50,320 nt of DNA, from assembly GCF_003947455.1 (NCBI RefSeq), contig NZ_QHJH01000038.1, positions 1-50,320 of the forward strand, in the 5' to 3' direction. Shown piece by piece: positions 29,369 through 38,281 of this stretch. Every line of letters starts with the position of its first letter. Within the stretch, counting starts at the first letter, position 1. Under the pieces are notes generated by a model. The model was not told the origin of the DNA. It made no database searches and was given only the letters and a program-made list of their open reading frames with translations. This DNA comes from Streptomyces sp. WAC 04229. GTDB taxonomy: Bacteria; Actinomycetota; Actinomycetes; Streptomycetales; Streptomycetaceae. A program made the position numbers and the translations under genes.

Positions 29369-30088
29369 ATGTACGACCCCACAGTCGCCCGGCTCACCTA
29401 CCGAGCCCTGCTCGGCCGCCGCCGGGCCCTCATCCTCGGCGTGCTGCCCCTGCTGCTGCTCGTCATCGCCGTCGCGGTGCGCGCGCTCGCCGGAGTCGAC
29501 GACCAGACCGCGGCGGACGTGCTGGGCGGGTTCGCCCTGGCCACCATGGTGCCGATCATCGGCGTCATCGCCGGCACCGGCGCGATCGGTCCGGAGATCG
29601 ACGACGGCTCGGTGGTGTACCTGCTGTCCAAGCCGATCAAACGGCCGACGATCATCTTCACCAAGCTGATCGTCGCCATAGCGGTGACGATGGTCTTCTC
29701 CGCCGTACCCACGTTCCTCGCCGGCCTGATACTGAACGGCAACGGCCAGCAGATCGCCGTCGCCTACACGATCGCCGCGCTGGTCGCCTCCATCGCCTAC
29801 GCCGCGCTCTTCCTGCTGCTGGGCACGGTGTCCCGGCACGCGGTGGTCTTCGGGCTCGTCTACGCCCTCGTCTGGGAGGCCCTGTTCGGCTCCCTGGTGC
29901 CGGGCGCCCGCACGCTGAGCGTCCAGCAGTGGTCCCTGGCCGTGGCCCAGAAGGTCGCCGACGGAAACCTGGTGGTCTCCGACGTCGGCCTGCCGACCGC
30001 GACGGTGCTGCTGGTGGGCGTGACCGTCCTCGCCACCTGGTACGCGGGCCAGAAGCTGAGGTCGCTGACGCTCGCCGGAGAGGAGTGA
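29369..30088 (+). CDS. ABC-2 type permease, second module
   Basis: 239 residues, ATG 11 bp past the second ATPase stop with GGAGG upstream. Six membrane segments include LILGVLPLLLLVIAVAV and ATMVPIIGVIAGTGAIG, with the typical EIDDGSVVYLLSKPIKR loop between helices. It is the last gene of the four-gene ABC operon; a strong hairpin follows at 30133. Confidence 0.9.
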   Translation: MYDPTVARLTYRALLGRRRALILGVLPLLLLVIAVAVRALAGVDDQTAADVLGGFALATMVPIIGVIAGTGAIGPEIDDGSVVYLLSKPIKRPTIIFTKLIVAIAVTMVFSAVPTFLAGLILNGNGQQIAVAYTIAALVASIAYAALFLLLGTVSRHAVVFGLVYALVWEALFGSLVPGARTLSVQQWSLAVAQKVADGNLVVSDVGLPTATVLLVGVTVLATWYAGQKLRSLTLAGEE

Positions 30089-30132
30089 GCGGGCACCGGG
30101 CCTACGGGGCCCCGGCCTGACCGGGCCTTCAC

Positions 30133-30157
30133 CCCGGCCCGGGCACACCGGGCCGGG
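30133..30157 (+). terminator. Strong terminator hairpin after the ABC operon
   Basis: CCCGGCCCGG and CCGGGCCGGG make a perfect 10-bp stem with loop GCACA, 44 bp past the stop and 46 bp before the next start. Confidence 0.75.
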
Positions 30158-30203
30158 AAGAGAACGGGGAACCCACGGGGGACACGGAGCGGGGAGGACC
30201 GGG

Positions 30204-30494
30204 ATGGCGGGCCAGACACCTCGGCAGGACGGCCACGGCCGCCTGCGGGACGGCGGCGAGGAAGCCACCAGGGGCGGCGCGGGACACAGCGCCGGTGACG
30301 ACGGCTGGGGCGGCCAGGTCCTGGACGAGGAGTTCGTGCGCGAGGCCGGCACCTCCGAGCCCTCGGCCCGCGCCCGGATGCTCGCCGCCCGCTGGCGCCG
30401 CGAGAAGCCGGAGCCGCAGCCGTGGCGCTCCGACGAGCCGCCCGCCGACTGGTTGTTCAGCAAGGGCAGACGCCGCTGGTGGCGCCGGAGCTGA
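30204..30494 (+). CDS. Small hydrophilic protein of unknown function
   Basis: 96 residues, ATG preceded by GGGGAGGACCGGG, a good ribosome site. Gly/Asp-rich N-terminus, then a charged region (VLDEEFVREAGTSEPSARAR, WRREKPEPQPWRSDEPPADW) and a basic, Trp-rich end (GRRRWWRRS). No transmembrane segment. The strong ribosome site and codon use support a real gene. No family recognised. Confidence 0.65.
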   Translation: MAGQTPRQDGHGRLRDGGEEATRGGAGHSAGDDGWGGQVLDEEFVREAGTSEPSARARMLAARWRREKPEPQPWRSDEPPADWLFSKGRRRWWRRS

Positions 30495-30626
30495 CGCGGC
30501 GTATGTCCGCCTTTATTCGGTGGCGCCCGGCTTTCCGCGGCGGCATTGTGGTGGATGCACGAGGCCGGACGGCGCCGGCGCATCGGGCGGCCGCTTCGAG
30601 CACGCGGGATGCCTCGCGTGGGCCGA

Positions 30627-30642
30627 CCGACGGGGACGTCGG
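30627..30642. terminator. Hairpin between convergent genes
   Basis: CCGACG and CGTCGG form a perfect 6-bp stem with loop GGGA, between the small protein gene and the convergent HAD gene. Confidence 0.4.
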
Positions 30643-30676
30643 CGCCGTCCGGCTCGTGGGCTCCGTGCCGGGCGGG

Positions 30677-31519
30677 TCAGCCCGACAGGCGCTCCAGGAC
30701 CACCGCGATGCCGTCCTCGTCGTTCGAGGACGTGACCTCGTCGGCCACCGCCTTCAGCTCCTCGTGGGCGTTGGCCATCGCCACGCCGCGGGCGGCCCAG
30801 CCGAACATCGGGACGTCGTTGGGCATGTCGCCGAAAGCGATGGTGTCCGCTGCCTTCAGGCCGAGGCGACGGGCCGCGAGCGACAGCCCGGTCGCCTTGG
30901 ACAGGCCGAGGGGGAGCAGTTCGACGATGCCCGCGCCGGCCATGGTGACCGTGACGAAGCCGCCCGCGGTGCGCCGGGCCGCCTCGGCCAGTTCGTCGTC
31001 CGACAGGGTCGGATGCTGGATGTAGATCTTGTTCAGCGGCGCCGACCACAGGTCCGAGGCGTCGGTGAAGGGCACCGCGGGGAGATCGCCGCCGACCTCG
31101 TACCCCGGGCCGACCAGGACGTCGCCGTCCAGGCCGTCGCGGCTCGCCGCCAGGTACAGCGGACCCGTCTCTGCCTCGATCTTGGCCAGCGCCACCCCGG
31201 CCAGCTGGCGGTCCAGCGTGACCGAGGTCAGCAGCCGGTGCTCCCCGGCGTGGTAGACCTGCGCGCCCTGGCCGCAGACGGCGAGTCCGTCGTAGCCGAG
31301 ATCGTCGAGGATGTGCCGGGTCCACGGGACCGCGCGACCGGTCACCACGATGTGGGCGGCGCCCGCCGAGGTGGCGGCGGCGAGCGCGTCCCGGGTGCGC
31401 GACGAGATCGTGTCGTCGCCGCGCAGCAGCGTGCCGTCGAGATCGGTCGCGATCAGCCGGTACGGGAAAGTCCCGGCTCCACCGGCGTCGGCGGCCGTGG
31501 CGGAGGCGGTGTCACTCAC
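30677..31519 (-). CDS. HAD-superfamily (Cof-type) phosphatase, second copy
   Basis: 280 residues from the GTG at 31519, which overlaps the serS stop as GTGA; the two are translationally coupled. Motifs are [21 protein letters not shown], the lysine motif in LGLSKATGL, and [13 protein letters not shown]. It shares domain order and several motifs with the HAD protein at 21132-22001, so they are paralogues. The substrate is unknown; coupling to seryl-tRNA synthetase is common in Streptomyces but unexplained. Confidence 0.9.
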   Translation of the reverse strand: MSDTASATAADAGGAGTFPYRLIATDLDGTLLRGDDTISSRTRDALAAATSAGAAHIVVTGRAVPWTRHILDDLGYDGLAVCGQGAQVYHAGEHRLLTSVTLDRQLAGVALAKIEAETGPLYLAASRDGLDGDVLVGPGYEVGGDLPAVPFTDASDLWSAPLNKIYIQHPTLSDDELAEAARRTAGGFVTVTMAGAGIVELLPLGLSKATGLSLAARRLGLKAADTIAFGDMPNDVPMFGWAARGVAMANAHEELKAVADEVTSSNDEDGIAVVLERLSG

Positions 31520-32793
31520 TTGGTCACCGGCTCCAGGACCTCCCGGCCACCCAGGTACGGGCGCAGCACCTCGGGCACGCGCACCGAGCCGTCGGCCTGC
31601 TGGTGGTTCTCCAGGATCGCCACGATCGTGCGCGGGACGGCGCACAGCGTGCCGTTGAGCGTGGCGAGCGGGCGCACCTTCCTGTCCTCGCGGACCCGGA
31701 TCGACAGCCGGCGGGACTGGAACTCGGTGCAGTCCGAGGTCGAGGTCAGCTCGCGGTACTTGCCCTGGGTCGGGATCCACGCCTCGCAGTCGTACTTGCG
31801 CGCCGCCGAGGAGCCCAGGTCGGCCGAGGCCACGTCGATGACGCGGAACGGCAGCTCCAGCGACGTCAGCCACTGCTTCTCCCACTCCAGCAGGCGCTGG
31901 TGCTCGGCCTGCGAGTCCTCGGGGAGGACGTAGGAGAACATCTCGACCTTGTCGAACTGGTGCACGCGGAAGATGCCCCGGGTGTCCTTGCCGTGCGAGC
32001 CCGCCTCGCGGCGGAAGCAGGGCGAGAAGCCGGCGTAGCGCAGCGGCAGGCGGTCGGCGTCGAGGATCTCGTCCATGTGGTACGCGGCGAGGGGGACCTC
32101 GGAGGTGCCGACCAGGTACAGGTCGTCCTTGTCGAGGTGGTAGACGTCCTGGGCGGCCTGGCCGAGGAAGCCGGTGCCGGCCATCGACTGGGGACGGACC
32201 AGCGCCGGGGTCAGCATCGGGGTGAAGCCCGCGGCCGTGGCCTGGGCGATCGCCGCGTTGACCAGGGCGAGCTCCAGGAGCGCGCCGACGCCGGTCAGGA
32301 AGTAGAAGCGCGAGCCGGAGACCTTGGCGCCGCGTTCGACGTCGATGGCGCCGAGCAGCTGGCCCAGCTCCAGGTGGTCGCGGGGCTCGAAGCCCTCGGC
32401 GGCGAAGTCGCGGTGCGTGCCGTGGGTCTCCAGCGTGACGAAGTCCTCCTCGCCGCCGACGGGGACGTCGGGGTGGACGAGGTTGCCGAGCCGCTGGAGC
32501 AGCTGCTGGGTCTCGGCGTCGGCCGCGTCGCGCTCGGCGTCGGCGGTCTTGACGTCGGTCTTCAGCTGTTCGGCGCGCTTCAGCAGCTCCGCCTTCTCGT
32601 CCCCGGAGGCCTTGCCGATGAGCTTGCCGAGGCCCTTCTGCTCGGCGCGCAGCTCGTCGAAGCGCACGCCGGACGACCTGCGTCGCTCGTCGGCGGACAG
32701 GAGGGAGTCGACGAGCGCGACGTCCTCTCCACGGGCGCGCTGAGAGGCGCGCACACGGTCGGGGTCCTCACGGAGCAGGCGAAGGTCAATCAC
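31516..32793 (-). CDS. serS: Seryl-tRNA synthetase
   Basis: 425 residues from the GTG at 32793 ([15 protein letters not shown]), the usual SerS start and length. Residues 30-110 form the coiled-coil arm that holds tRNA-Ser. The class II core has motif 2 [21 protein letters not shown] and motif 3 in the C-terminal [17 protein letters not shown]. It charges tRNA-Ser in the cytoplasm. The promoter must lie in the 520-bp upstream region that also contains the DnaA boxes. Confidence 0.97.
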   Translation of the reverse strand: MIDLRLLREDPDRVRASQRARGEDVALVDSLLSADERRRSSGVRFDELRAEQKGLGKLIGKASGDEKAELLKRAEQLKTDVKTADAERDAADAETQQLLQRLGNLVHPDVPVGGEEDFVTLETHGTHRDFAAEGFEPRDHLELGQLLGAIDVERGAKVSGSRFYFLTGVGALLELALVNAAIAQATAAGFTPMLTPALVRPQSMAGTGFLGQAAQDVYHLDKDDLYLVGTSEVPLAAYHMDEILDADRLPLRYAGFSPCFRREAGSHGKDTRGIFRVHQFDKVEMFSYVLPEDSQAEHQRLLEWEKQWLTSLELPFRVIDVASADLGSSAARKYDCEAWIPTQGKYRELTSTSDCTEFQSRRLSIRVREDRKVRPLATLNGTLCAVPRTIVAILENHQQADGSVRVPEVLRPYLGGREVLEPVTK

Positions 32794-33312
32794 GCGGTCA
32801 AGGCTACCGGTGCGCAGTGACGGGTCTCGACCCACTATTGCCGAACGCGCGTCTCACGTTCCGTGCGACCGGTCAATGAAATGCTGCGGCATCCCTGGAA
32901 CGAGGCACCTCGGCGACGACGGGTTGACCGGATTTCCTTGTGGGGAACGGGACTTGAGGCGTGACTGTCCACAGGAATCCACAGCCCGGAAAAGTTATCC
33001 ACAGGCTGTGCGAAAGATCTGTGGACTCACGGAAGTGATCATTCCCAATTCCTGGAGGCGGCCCGTCCAAACCCTCCACGCCCGCACTTTCGAGTGGAAA
33101 CGGGACACCCGGTGTCACTCCGGGGGATGGGGTGCAAGAAACAGGTGGACGAAGGGTGGCTTGGGCCCCTGTGGACGAAGTGGGGGGCTGTAGGGGGATA
33201 TGTCGACTGAATGCCCTTACGTTGTCGACTTGTCCCCAGGTCGAGAAGCAGACCTGTGGATAACTCCTGTGGATAACGAAAATCAGCAGGTAGGACCGGT
33301 CGGACGGGGCCG
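32794..33312. other. Intergenic region with DnaA-box cluster, 519 bp
   Basis: No gene found. Three perfect TTATCCACA boxes (32995-33003 forward; 33255-33263 and 33268-33276 reverse). Two further boxes fit the looser Streptomyces consensus: CTGTCCACA (32965-32973) and TCGTCCACA read from the reverse strand (33170-33178). Weaker ones are at 32975-32983, 33020-33028 and 33230-33238. Both serS and pheA are transcribed leftward, so the serS promoter is also here. The gene context matches the S. coelicolor D78 cluster described as a DnaA-titrating region, as I remember it. Confidence 0.8.
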
Positions 33313-34245
33313 TCAGAACCGGCCGTCCTGGCAGCGCGCCACCCAGTCCGCGGCCGCGACGAACGCCTCGTCCGAGGTGCCCGGCAGCAGTGCGTCCACG
33401 TCCGCGACCCCGACCTCCGCGCGCGGGTACGAGCCCAGGTAGCGCACCTGGAGGCAGGTCCGCTTCAGGCCCATCAGCGCGTCGGCGACCCGGCGGTCGG
33501 AGATGTGCCCCTCCGCGTCGATGCAGAAGCAGTAGTTGCCGATGCCCGCGCCGGTGGGCCGGGACTGGAGCAGCATCAGGTTGATGCCCCGGGTGGCGAA
33601 CTCGCCCAGCAGATCACGCAGGCCGCCGGGGTGGTCGTCCCGCTGCCAGAGCACCACGGACGTCTTGTCGGCGCCGGTCGGGGCCGCGGGCCGGGCCGGA
33701 CGGCCCACCAGCACGAAGCGCGTCTGCGCGTTCTCCGCGTCGTGGATGTCGGCCTCCAGTACCTCGAGGCCGTAGCGGGCCGCGGCGAACTCGCCGGCGA
33801 AGGCGGCGTCGTACCGCCCCTCCTGGACCAGGCGGGCGCCGTCCGCGTTCGACGCGGCGGACTCCCAGGCGACGTGCGGGAGGTGCGCCTTGAGCCAGTT
33901 GCGGACTTGGGGCTGGGCGGCCGGGTGGGCGGTGACCGTCTTGACGTCCGAGAGCTTGGTGCCGGGCCGGACCAGCAGCGCGAAGGTGATGGAGAGCAGC
34001 ACCTCGCGGTAGATCATCAGCGGCTGGCCGGCGACCAGCTCGTCGAGGGTGGTGGTGATGCCGCCCTCGACGGAGTTCTCGATCGGCACGAACGCGGCCT
34101 CGGCCTCGCCCGTGCGCACCGCGTCGAGCGCGGACTGGACCGAAACGTACGGGACCAGCTCCCGGGTCGCCGTCTCCGGAAGTGTGCGCAGGGCGACTTC
34201 GGTGAAGGTGCCTTCAGGGCCGAGATACGCGTAACTGGCTGGCAT
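33313..34245 (-). CDS. pheA: Prephenate dehydratase
   Basis: 310 residues, ATG with GAGGTC upstream. PheA converts prephenate to phenylpyruvate for phenylalanine synthesis. The catalytic domain opens YAYLGPEGTFTEVAL, with ENSVEGGITTTLDEL and the catalytic TRF motif (AQTRFVLVG). A C-terminal ACT domain with the phenylalanine-binding segment (LLQSRPTGAGIGNYCFCID) makes it feedback-sensitive. Monofunctional, with no chorismate mutase. It lies 93 bp downstream of dtpA on the same strand. Confidence 0.96.
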   Translation of the reverse strand: MPASYAYLGPEGTFTEVALRTLPETATRELVPYVSVQSALDAVRTGEAEAAFVPIENSVEGGITTTLDELVAGQPLMIYREVLLSITFALLVRPGTKLSDVKTVTAHPAAQPQVRNWLKAHLPHVAWESAASNADGARLVQEGRYDAAFAGEFAAARYGLEVLEADIHDAENAQTRFVLVGRPARPAAPTGADKTSVVLWQRDDHPGGLRDLLGEFATRGINLMLLQSRPTGAGIGNYCFCIDAEGHISDRRVADALMGLKRTCLQVRYLGSYPRAEVGVADVDALLPGTSDEAFVAAADWVARCQDGRF

Positions 34246-34312
34246 GACCTCACCCTAATGGGCCCGGGGAGACGCGGCTCACGTGTCTCATTCCGGCCCC
34301 TCGCACGGGTGG

Positions 34313-34340
34313 GACCCGGTTGCTCCCGCGCCGCCGGGTC
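34313..34340. terminator. Weak hairpin at the dtpA 3' end
   Basis: GACCCGG (34313-34319) pairs with CCGGGTC (34334-34340), reaching into the dtpA stop codon. It may limit read-through into pheA. Confidence 0.4.
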
Positions 34341-35613
34341 ACCCCTCCAGCAGCCGCTGGCCCACGTACTCACCCTCCGCGGCCCCGCCCGGCACCGCGA
34401 ACAGGCCGCTCGCCTCGTGCCGGATGAACTGCGACAGGGCGTCGCCCCGGTCCAGCTTGCGCTGCACGGGTACGAAGCCGCGCAGTGGGTCGGCCTGCCA
34501 GCAGATGAAGAGCAGGCCCGCGTCCGGGACTCCGTCGGCGTCGAAGCCGTCGTGGTACGAGAAGGGGCGGCGGACCATGGCCGCGCCGCCGTTCTGGTCG
34601 GGCCGGGTGATGCGGGCGTGGGCGTTGATCGGGACGACGAGGTTCCCCGCCTCGTCCGTCTTCTCCAGGTCCATCTCGGTCGTCTCACCGCCCCCGGACA
34701 GCGGCGCCCCGTCCGACTTGCGGCGGCCGATGACGTCCTCCTGGCCCTTGAGCGAGAGCTTCTCCCAGTCGTCGAGGAGCATGCGGATCCGGCGTACGAC
34801 GGCGTAGGAGCCGTTCGCCATCCAGGCCCGATCGTTCTTCGCGGGCTGTTCGGGGACGAAGATGCGCCGGTCGAAGTCGGCCTCGGAGGGCTTCGGATTG
34901 CGGGTGCCGTCGACCTGTCCCATGAGGTTGCGGGCCGTCATGGGGCGGGCGGTGGCGCCCGGTGACCGGTTGAAGCCGTTCATCTGCCAGCGGACGCGGG
35001 CGGCGGATCCGGCGTCCCGCTGGATGGCGCGCAGGGCGTGGAAGGCGACGAGGGAGTCGTTCGCCCCGATCTGCACCCACAGGTCGCCGTTGCTGCGGTT
35101 CTTGTCGAGGTGGTCGGAGGAGAAGTCGGGAAGCGGGTCGAGGGCGACCGGGCGTTGTCCCTCCAGGCCGGTCCGGCCGAAGAAGCTGTACCCGAAGCCG
35201 AAGGTGACGGTCAGCGAGGAGGGCCCCGAGTCCCGGGCCACGTCCGTGTCACGGGTGCCGGCCGGTTCGCCCGCCATCAGCCGGCGTGCCGTGTCGGACC
35301 AGCGGCTCAGCAGCGCGGCGGCCTCCTTGCGTCCGGCGCCGGCCGCAAGGTCGAAGGCGACGAGATGGCCGCAGGCCTGCATGGGGTCGGTGATGCCGGG
35401 CTGATGTTTCCCGTGAAACATCGCACGCCCGCTGCCCAGCGAGGTGAGCGGGACGGCCGCCGTGGAGGGGGCGGCGGCGTAGCCGGTGGCGCCGCCGGCC
35501 GCGCCGAGTACGAGCCCCGTGGCACCGGCGGTGCCGAGCAGCCGCCGACGCGAGATGCCCTCGCGGTCGGCGGACTCGGCGTTCGGGGCCTGCGGAGTGG
35601 ACTGGTCAGACAT
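34339..35613 (-). CDS. dtpA: Tat-exported DyP-type heme peroxidase DtpA
   Basis: 424 residues. A twin-arginine signal (SRRRLLGTAGATGLVLGAAG, residues 21-40) directs folded export. The DyP signature GQVDGTRNP (GxxDG with catalytic Asp) is intact and a conserved His-Ala-Arg stretch (INAHARITRP) supplies the heme-side residues. Position after sco, PCuAC and copC-copD genes matches S. lividans, where DtpA is needed for maturation of the copper radical oxidase GlxA at hyphal tips. Only 8 bp separate it from copC-copD. A near-parS sequence lies in its 5' half. Confidence 0.93.
   Translation of the reverse strand: MSDQSTPQAPNAESADREGISRRRLLGTAGATGLVLGAAGGATGYAAAPSTAAVPLTSLGSGRAMFHGKHQPGITDPMQACGHLVAFDLAAGAGRKEAAALLSRWSDTARRLMAGEPAGTRDTDVARDSGPSSLTVTFGFGYSFFGRTGLEGQRPVALDPLPDFSSDHLDKNRSNGDLWVQIGANDSLVAFHALRAIQRDAGSAARVRWQMNGFNRSPGATARPMTARNLMGQVDGTRNPKPSEADFDRRIFVPEQPAKNDRAWMANGSYAVVRRIRMLLDDWEKLSLKGQEDVIGRRKSDGAPLSGGGETTEMDLEKTDEAGNLVVPINAHARITRPDQNGGAAMVRRPFSYHDGFDADGVPDAGLLFICWQADPLRGFVPVQRKLDRGDALSQFIRHEASGLFAVPGGAAEGEYVGQRLLEG
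35406..35419. other. Near-perfect parS site (13 of 14)
   Basis: GTTTCCCGTGAAAC differs at one base (A to C) from the parS consensus. It lies within dtpA, encoding MFHGKH on the gene strand. Confidence 0.6.
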
Positions 35614-35621
35614 GGTGCGGT

Positions 35622-37763
35622 TCAGCCGATCTGCGCGTTCTTGGAGACGGTCACCTGGTCGATGTCGGAGGTCCGCACGGTCACCGAGACTTCCCAGTCG
35701 CCGCCGATCGGGATCTGCACTCCGCTCGCCGACCAGTGGCCGGTGGTGATGTGGTCCGGGGCGACGGGCAGCGGACCGATGTCCTTGGCCTCCTGGGTCA
35801 GGGCGACCTTCACCTCGGGCAGGTCGAAGGCGGTCCCGTCCGGGCGCTCGACGTAGAGGTGCAGGTCGTTGGCGCCGACCCGGGCGGGGTCGAGCTCGAC
35901 CCGTACGACGCCCTTGCCGTTCTGGGAGCCGGTGTCGAAGGGCATGTCCAGGGTCACCGCGCCGGTGGACGGTGCGGGTGTGGTGGCGGAGGAGGCGCCG
36001 GTGGCCTTGGCCTCCTGCTCCGTGCGGCCCGGCTCGGTCTGGGTCAGCACGGTCGTGACGGCCAGCAGGACGACGGCGACGCCCGCCTCGGCGAGCACGG
36101 ATCGGCGCAGTCCGAAACGGTTCGGGTCGGCGTCCCGCTGCCGCTTCTGCCGTGCGGCGTCCACGGCGGCACGCTGCCGGGCGAGCTGAGCGGCACGCTG
36201 GGAGCCGCCGGAGCCGTTCGCGGCACCGGAACCCTTCCCGGTTCCGGGCTCCTTGGCACCCGCCTTGACACCCTTACCGGTTCCCTTGGCGCCCGCACTG
36301 GCCCCCTTGGCGCCCGTACCGGCTCCCTTGCCGTCCCCGGAGCCCTTCGAGTCACTGGCCGCCTCGCCGGAGGCCGCCGTCTTGCCCGAGGCCGCCGCTC
36401 TCCCGGAAGCCTTCGCCTTCTCGTTCCCCCGGCCGGACGACGCGCCCACCCGCTCCTTTTCCGCCTTCTCGCCCTTCTGGCCTTTCTCGTGCTTCTCCCC
36501 TTGCTCTCGCTGCCGGACCACGCCCGTGGCCGCGGCCCCCGCCAGCTGCGCCGTCCACCGACGCGAGAGGTAGGCGATCCCGACCAGCACCGCGACGAGC
36601 CCGATCTTGACGAGGAGCAGCTGTCCGTACCGCGTCTCGGTGAAGGCCGTCCAGGAGCCCAGCTGGCGCCAGGACTGGTACGTACCGGTCACCACCAGCG
36701 CGACCACGCTGCCGAAGGCGACGCGCGAGAACCGGCGTACGGCGACGGCCGGGACCGGTGTGTCCGCGGGGCCGCGGTACAGCGCGACGAGCAGCGCGGT
36801 GAGTCCGCCGAACCAGGTGGCCACGGCGAGCAGGTGGACGATGTCGGCCGGCATGGCGAGGCCCGCCTGGAGGCCCACGGAGGCGTGCTCGGACATCGCC
36901 CAGGTCGCCGCGAGACCCGCCGCGACGACGGCCCCGCCGACCGCGAGCCCGAAGGTGAGGTCTCTCTTCTCCTCGTCCTCCCGCTTGTCGTAGGCGCCGA
37001 AGAGCACGGCGACGAACAGCGCGGCGGCCGCGAGCAGCAGCAGCCGGGAGACGAGCGCGGCGCCGGTCTTGGTCTGCAGCACCTCGCCGAGCAGGTTCAG
37101 GTCGACGATGTCACCGGCCTTCCCGGAACCGGTGTAGGAGCCGCGCAGCAGCAGGAGCATGAGGGTGGCGGCGGTCAGCGCGAGCCACCCGGAGACGACG
37201 ACCCGCTGGACGACGCGGACCCCGGAGCCGCGCGGCCAGCAGGCCAGCACGAAGGCGGCGCCGCCCACCAGCACCGCGAACCCGGCGTACGACACGTACC
37301 GGCCGAAGCCGTAGAGGGCGCCGACGAACCCGCCCCCCGCCTCCTGGGCGGAGACGGAGACCGACGTGTCGGACGGGGCTCCGACGGAGAAGGTGTAGGC
37401 GCCGGCGACGGGGTGGCTGTCGGCGGAGACCACCTGGTAGGTCACCGTGTAGGTGCCGTCGGGCAGCCCGGTGTGCAGCTTCACGGAGTACGTCGTGCCG
37501 CCCGTACCGGACGGGCTGCCGTCGTCGACGCGCTTGCCCTTGGGATCCAGGACGCGCAGCGAGTCGTCGTCCACGGAGACCGACTCGGAGAAGGTGAGCG
37601 ACACCTGGGCCGGAGCCCGGTCGACCACCGCCCCCTGCTGGGGGTCGCTGCCGGTCAGGGCGGCGTGCGCGGAGGCCGGTCCGGCGCCGGCGAGCAGCGC
37701 GCAGGCCGCGGCCAGGAGCAGCAGCACCAGGGTCCGGAAGCGTGGGGCGATGGTCTGCGTCAA
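35622..37763 (-). CDS. CopC-CopD fusion copper protein with a Lys/Gly-rich insert
   Basis: 713 residues from a TTG start with GGAGGG upstream; no ATG or GTG fits better. After a signal peptide, mature CopC begins HAALTGSDPQQG, whose N-terminal His can bind Cu(II), with a second His in SADSHPVAGAYTF. The CopD membrane domain follows from about 145 to 415. Then comes a low-complexity insert (about 417-545) rich in Lys, Gly, Ala and Ser with KGxGxGxK patterns. A last helix (about 550-570) precedes a C-terminal YtkA-like beta domain (about 600-713). It belongs to the copper-import operon with sco and PCuAC. A 23-bp gap separates it from the PCuAC gene. Confidence 0.88.
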   Translation of the reverse strand: MTQTIAPRFRTLVLLLLAAACALLAGAGPASAHAALTGSDPQQGAVVDRAPAQVSLTFSESVSVDDDSLRVLDPKGKRVDDGSPSGTGGTTYSVKLHTGLPDGTYTVTYQVVSADSHPVAGAYTFSVGAPSDTSVSVSAQEAGGGFVGALYGFGRYVSYAGFAVLVGGAAFVLACWPRGSGVRVVQRVVVSGWLALTAATLMLLLLRGSYTGSGKAGDIVDLNLLGEVLQTKTGAALVSRLLLLAAAALFVAVLFGAYDKREDEEKRDLTFGLAVGGAVVAAGLAATWAMSEHASVGLQAGLAMPADIVHLLAVATWFGGLTALLVALYRGPADTPVPAVAVRRFSRVAFGSVVALVVTGTYQSWRQLGSWTAFTETRYGQLLLVKIGLVAVLVGIAYLSRRWTAQLAGAAATGVVRQREQGEKHEKGQKGEKAEKERVGASSGRGNEKAKASGRAAASGKTAASGEAASDSKGSGDGKGAGTGAKGASAGAKGTGKGVKAGAKEPGTGKGSGAANGSGGSQRAAQLARQRAAVDAARQKRQRDADPNRFGLRRSVLAEAGVAVVLLAVTTVLTQTEPGRTEQEAKATGASSATTPAPSTGAVTLDMPFDTGSQNGKGVVRVELDPARVGANDLHLYVERPDGTAFDLPEVKVALTQEAKDIGPLPVAPDHITTGHWSASGVQIPIGGDWEVSVTVRTSDIDQVTVSKNAQIG

Positions 37764-37786
37764 GGTGGTCCCTCCCTCGGTGTCGG

Positions 37787-38281
37787 TCAGTTTCCGGTGT
37801 GTGCGGAGTGTCCGTCGGCGGGCTGGTAGGTGGCCGCCTTCACGGGCACCTTGACCGTGACGGGGTCGGACTGGGCGAAGTGCAGTTCGACGGTGACCGT
37901 CTGGCCCTGCTTCGGCTGCTGCTTCAGCTTCTCGAACATCAGGTGGTTTCCGCCGCTCCTGAACACGAGTTGACCGTGTGCGGGGATCTTGAGGCGGTCC
38001 ACCTCCTTCATCGTCCCGTCGACGGTCTCGTGCACGGTGACGTCGCCGGCCCCGCTGGTGACCGAGGTCAGTTCGTCGTCCGAGTCGCCCTCGTTGGTGA
38101 TGGTGAGGAACCCGGCGGCCATCGAGGCGGAGACCGGCTGCGGTATGTAGGCGGCGCCGACCGAGAGTTCGGCCCCGGAGGCACCGGAGGCCCCGGAGTC
38201 CGCGCCGCCGCAGCCCGCGAGGGCCAGCGTGCCGATCACCGCGAGCGCGGCGAGGGCCGGGCGGGTGCCGCGGCCCCTCAC
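37787..38281 (-). CDS. PCuAC-domain copper chaperone lipoprotein (ECuC-like)
   Basis: 164 residues from the GTG at 38281, overlapping the sco stop as GTGA. GGGAGAG lies upstream. A signal with lipobox LAGC anchors it to the membrane. The PCuAC copper site H-x-M...H-x-M is visible as HETVDGTMKE and GGNHLMF. ECuC in S. lividans is, from memory, the extracellular copper chaperone that works with Sco to load copper proteins. Confidence 0.9.
   Translation of the reverse strand: MRGRGTRPALAALAVIGTLALAGCGGADSGASGASGAELSVGAAYIPQPVSASMAAGFLTITNEGDSDDELTSVTSGAGDVTVHETVDGTMKEVDRLKIPAHGQLVFRSGGNHLMFEKLKQQPKQGQTVTVELHFAQSDPVTVKVPVKAATYQPADGHSAHTGN

Noticed and set aside
35622..37763. Frameshift as the cause of the Lys/Gly-rich insert in the copC-copD gene
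   Set aside because: The frame is continuous, codon use stays GC3-rich, and a proper helix and beta domain follow the insert.
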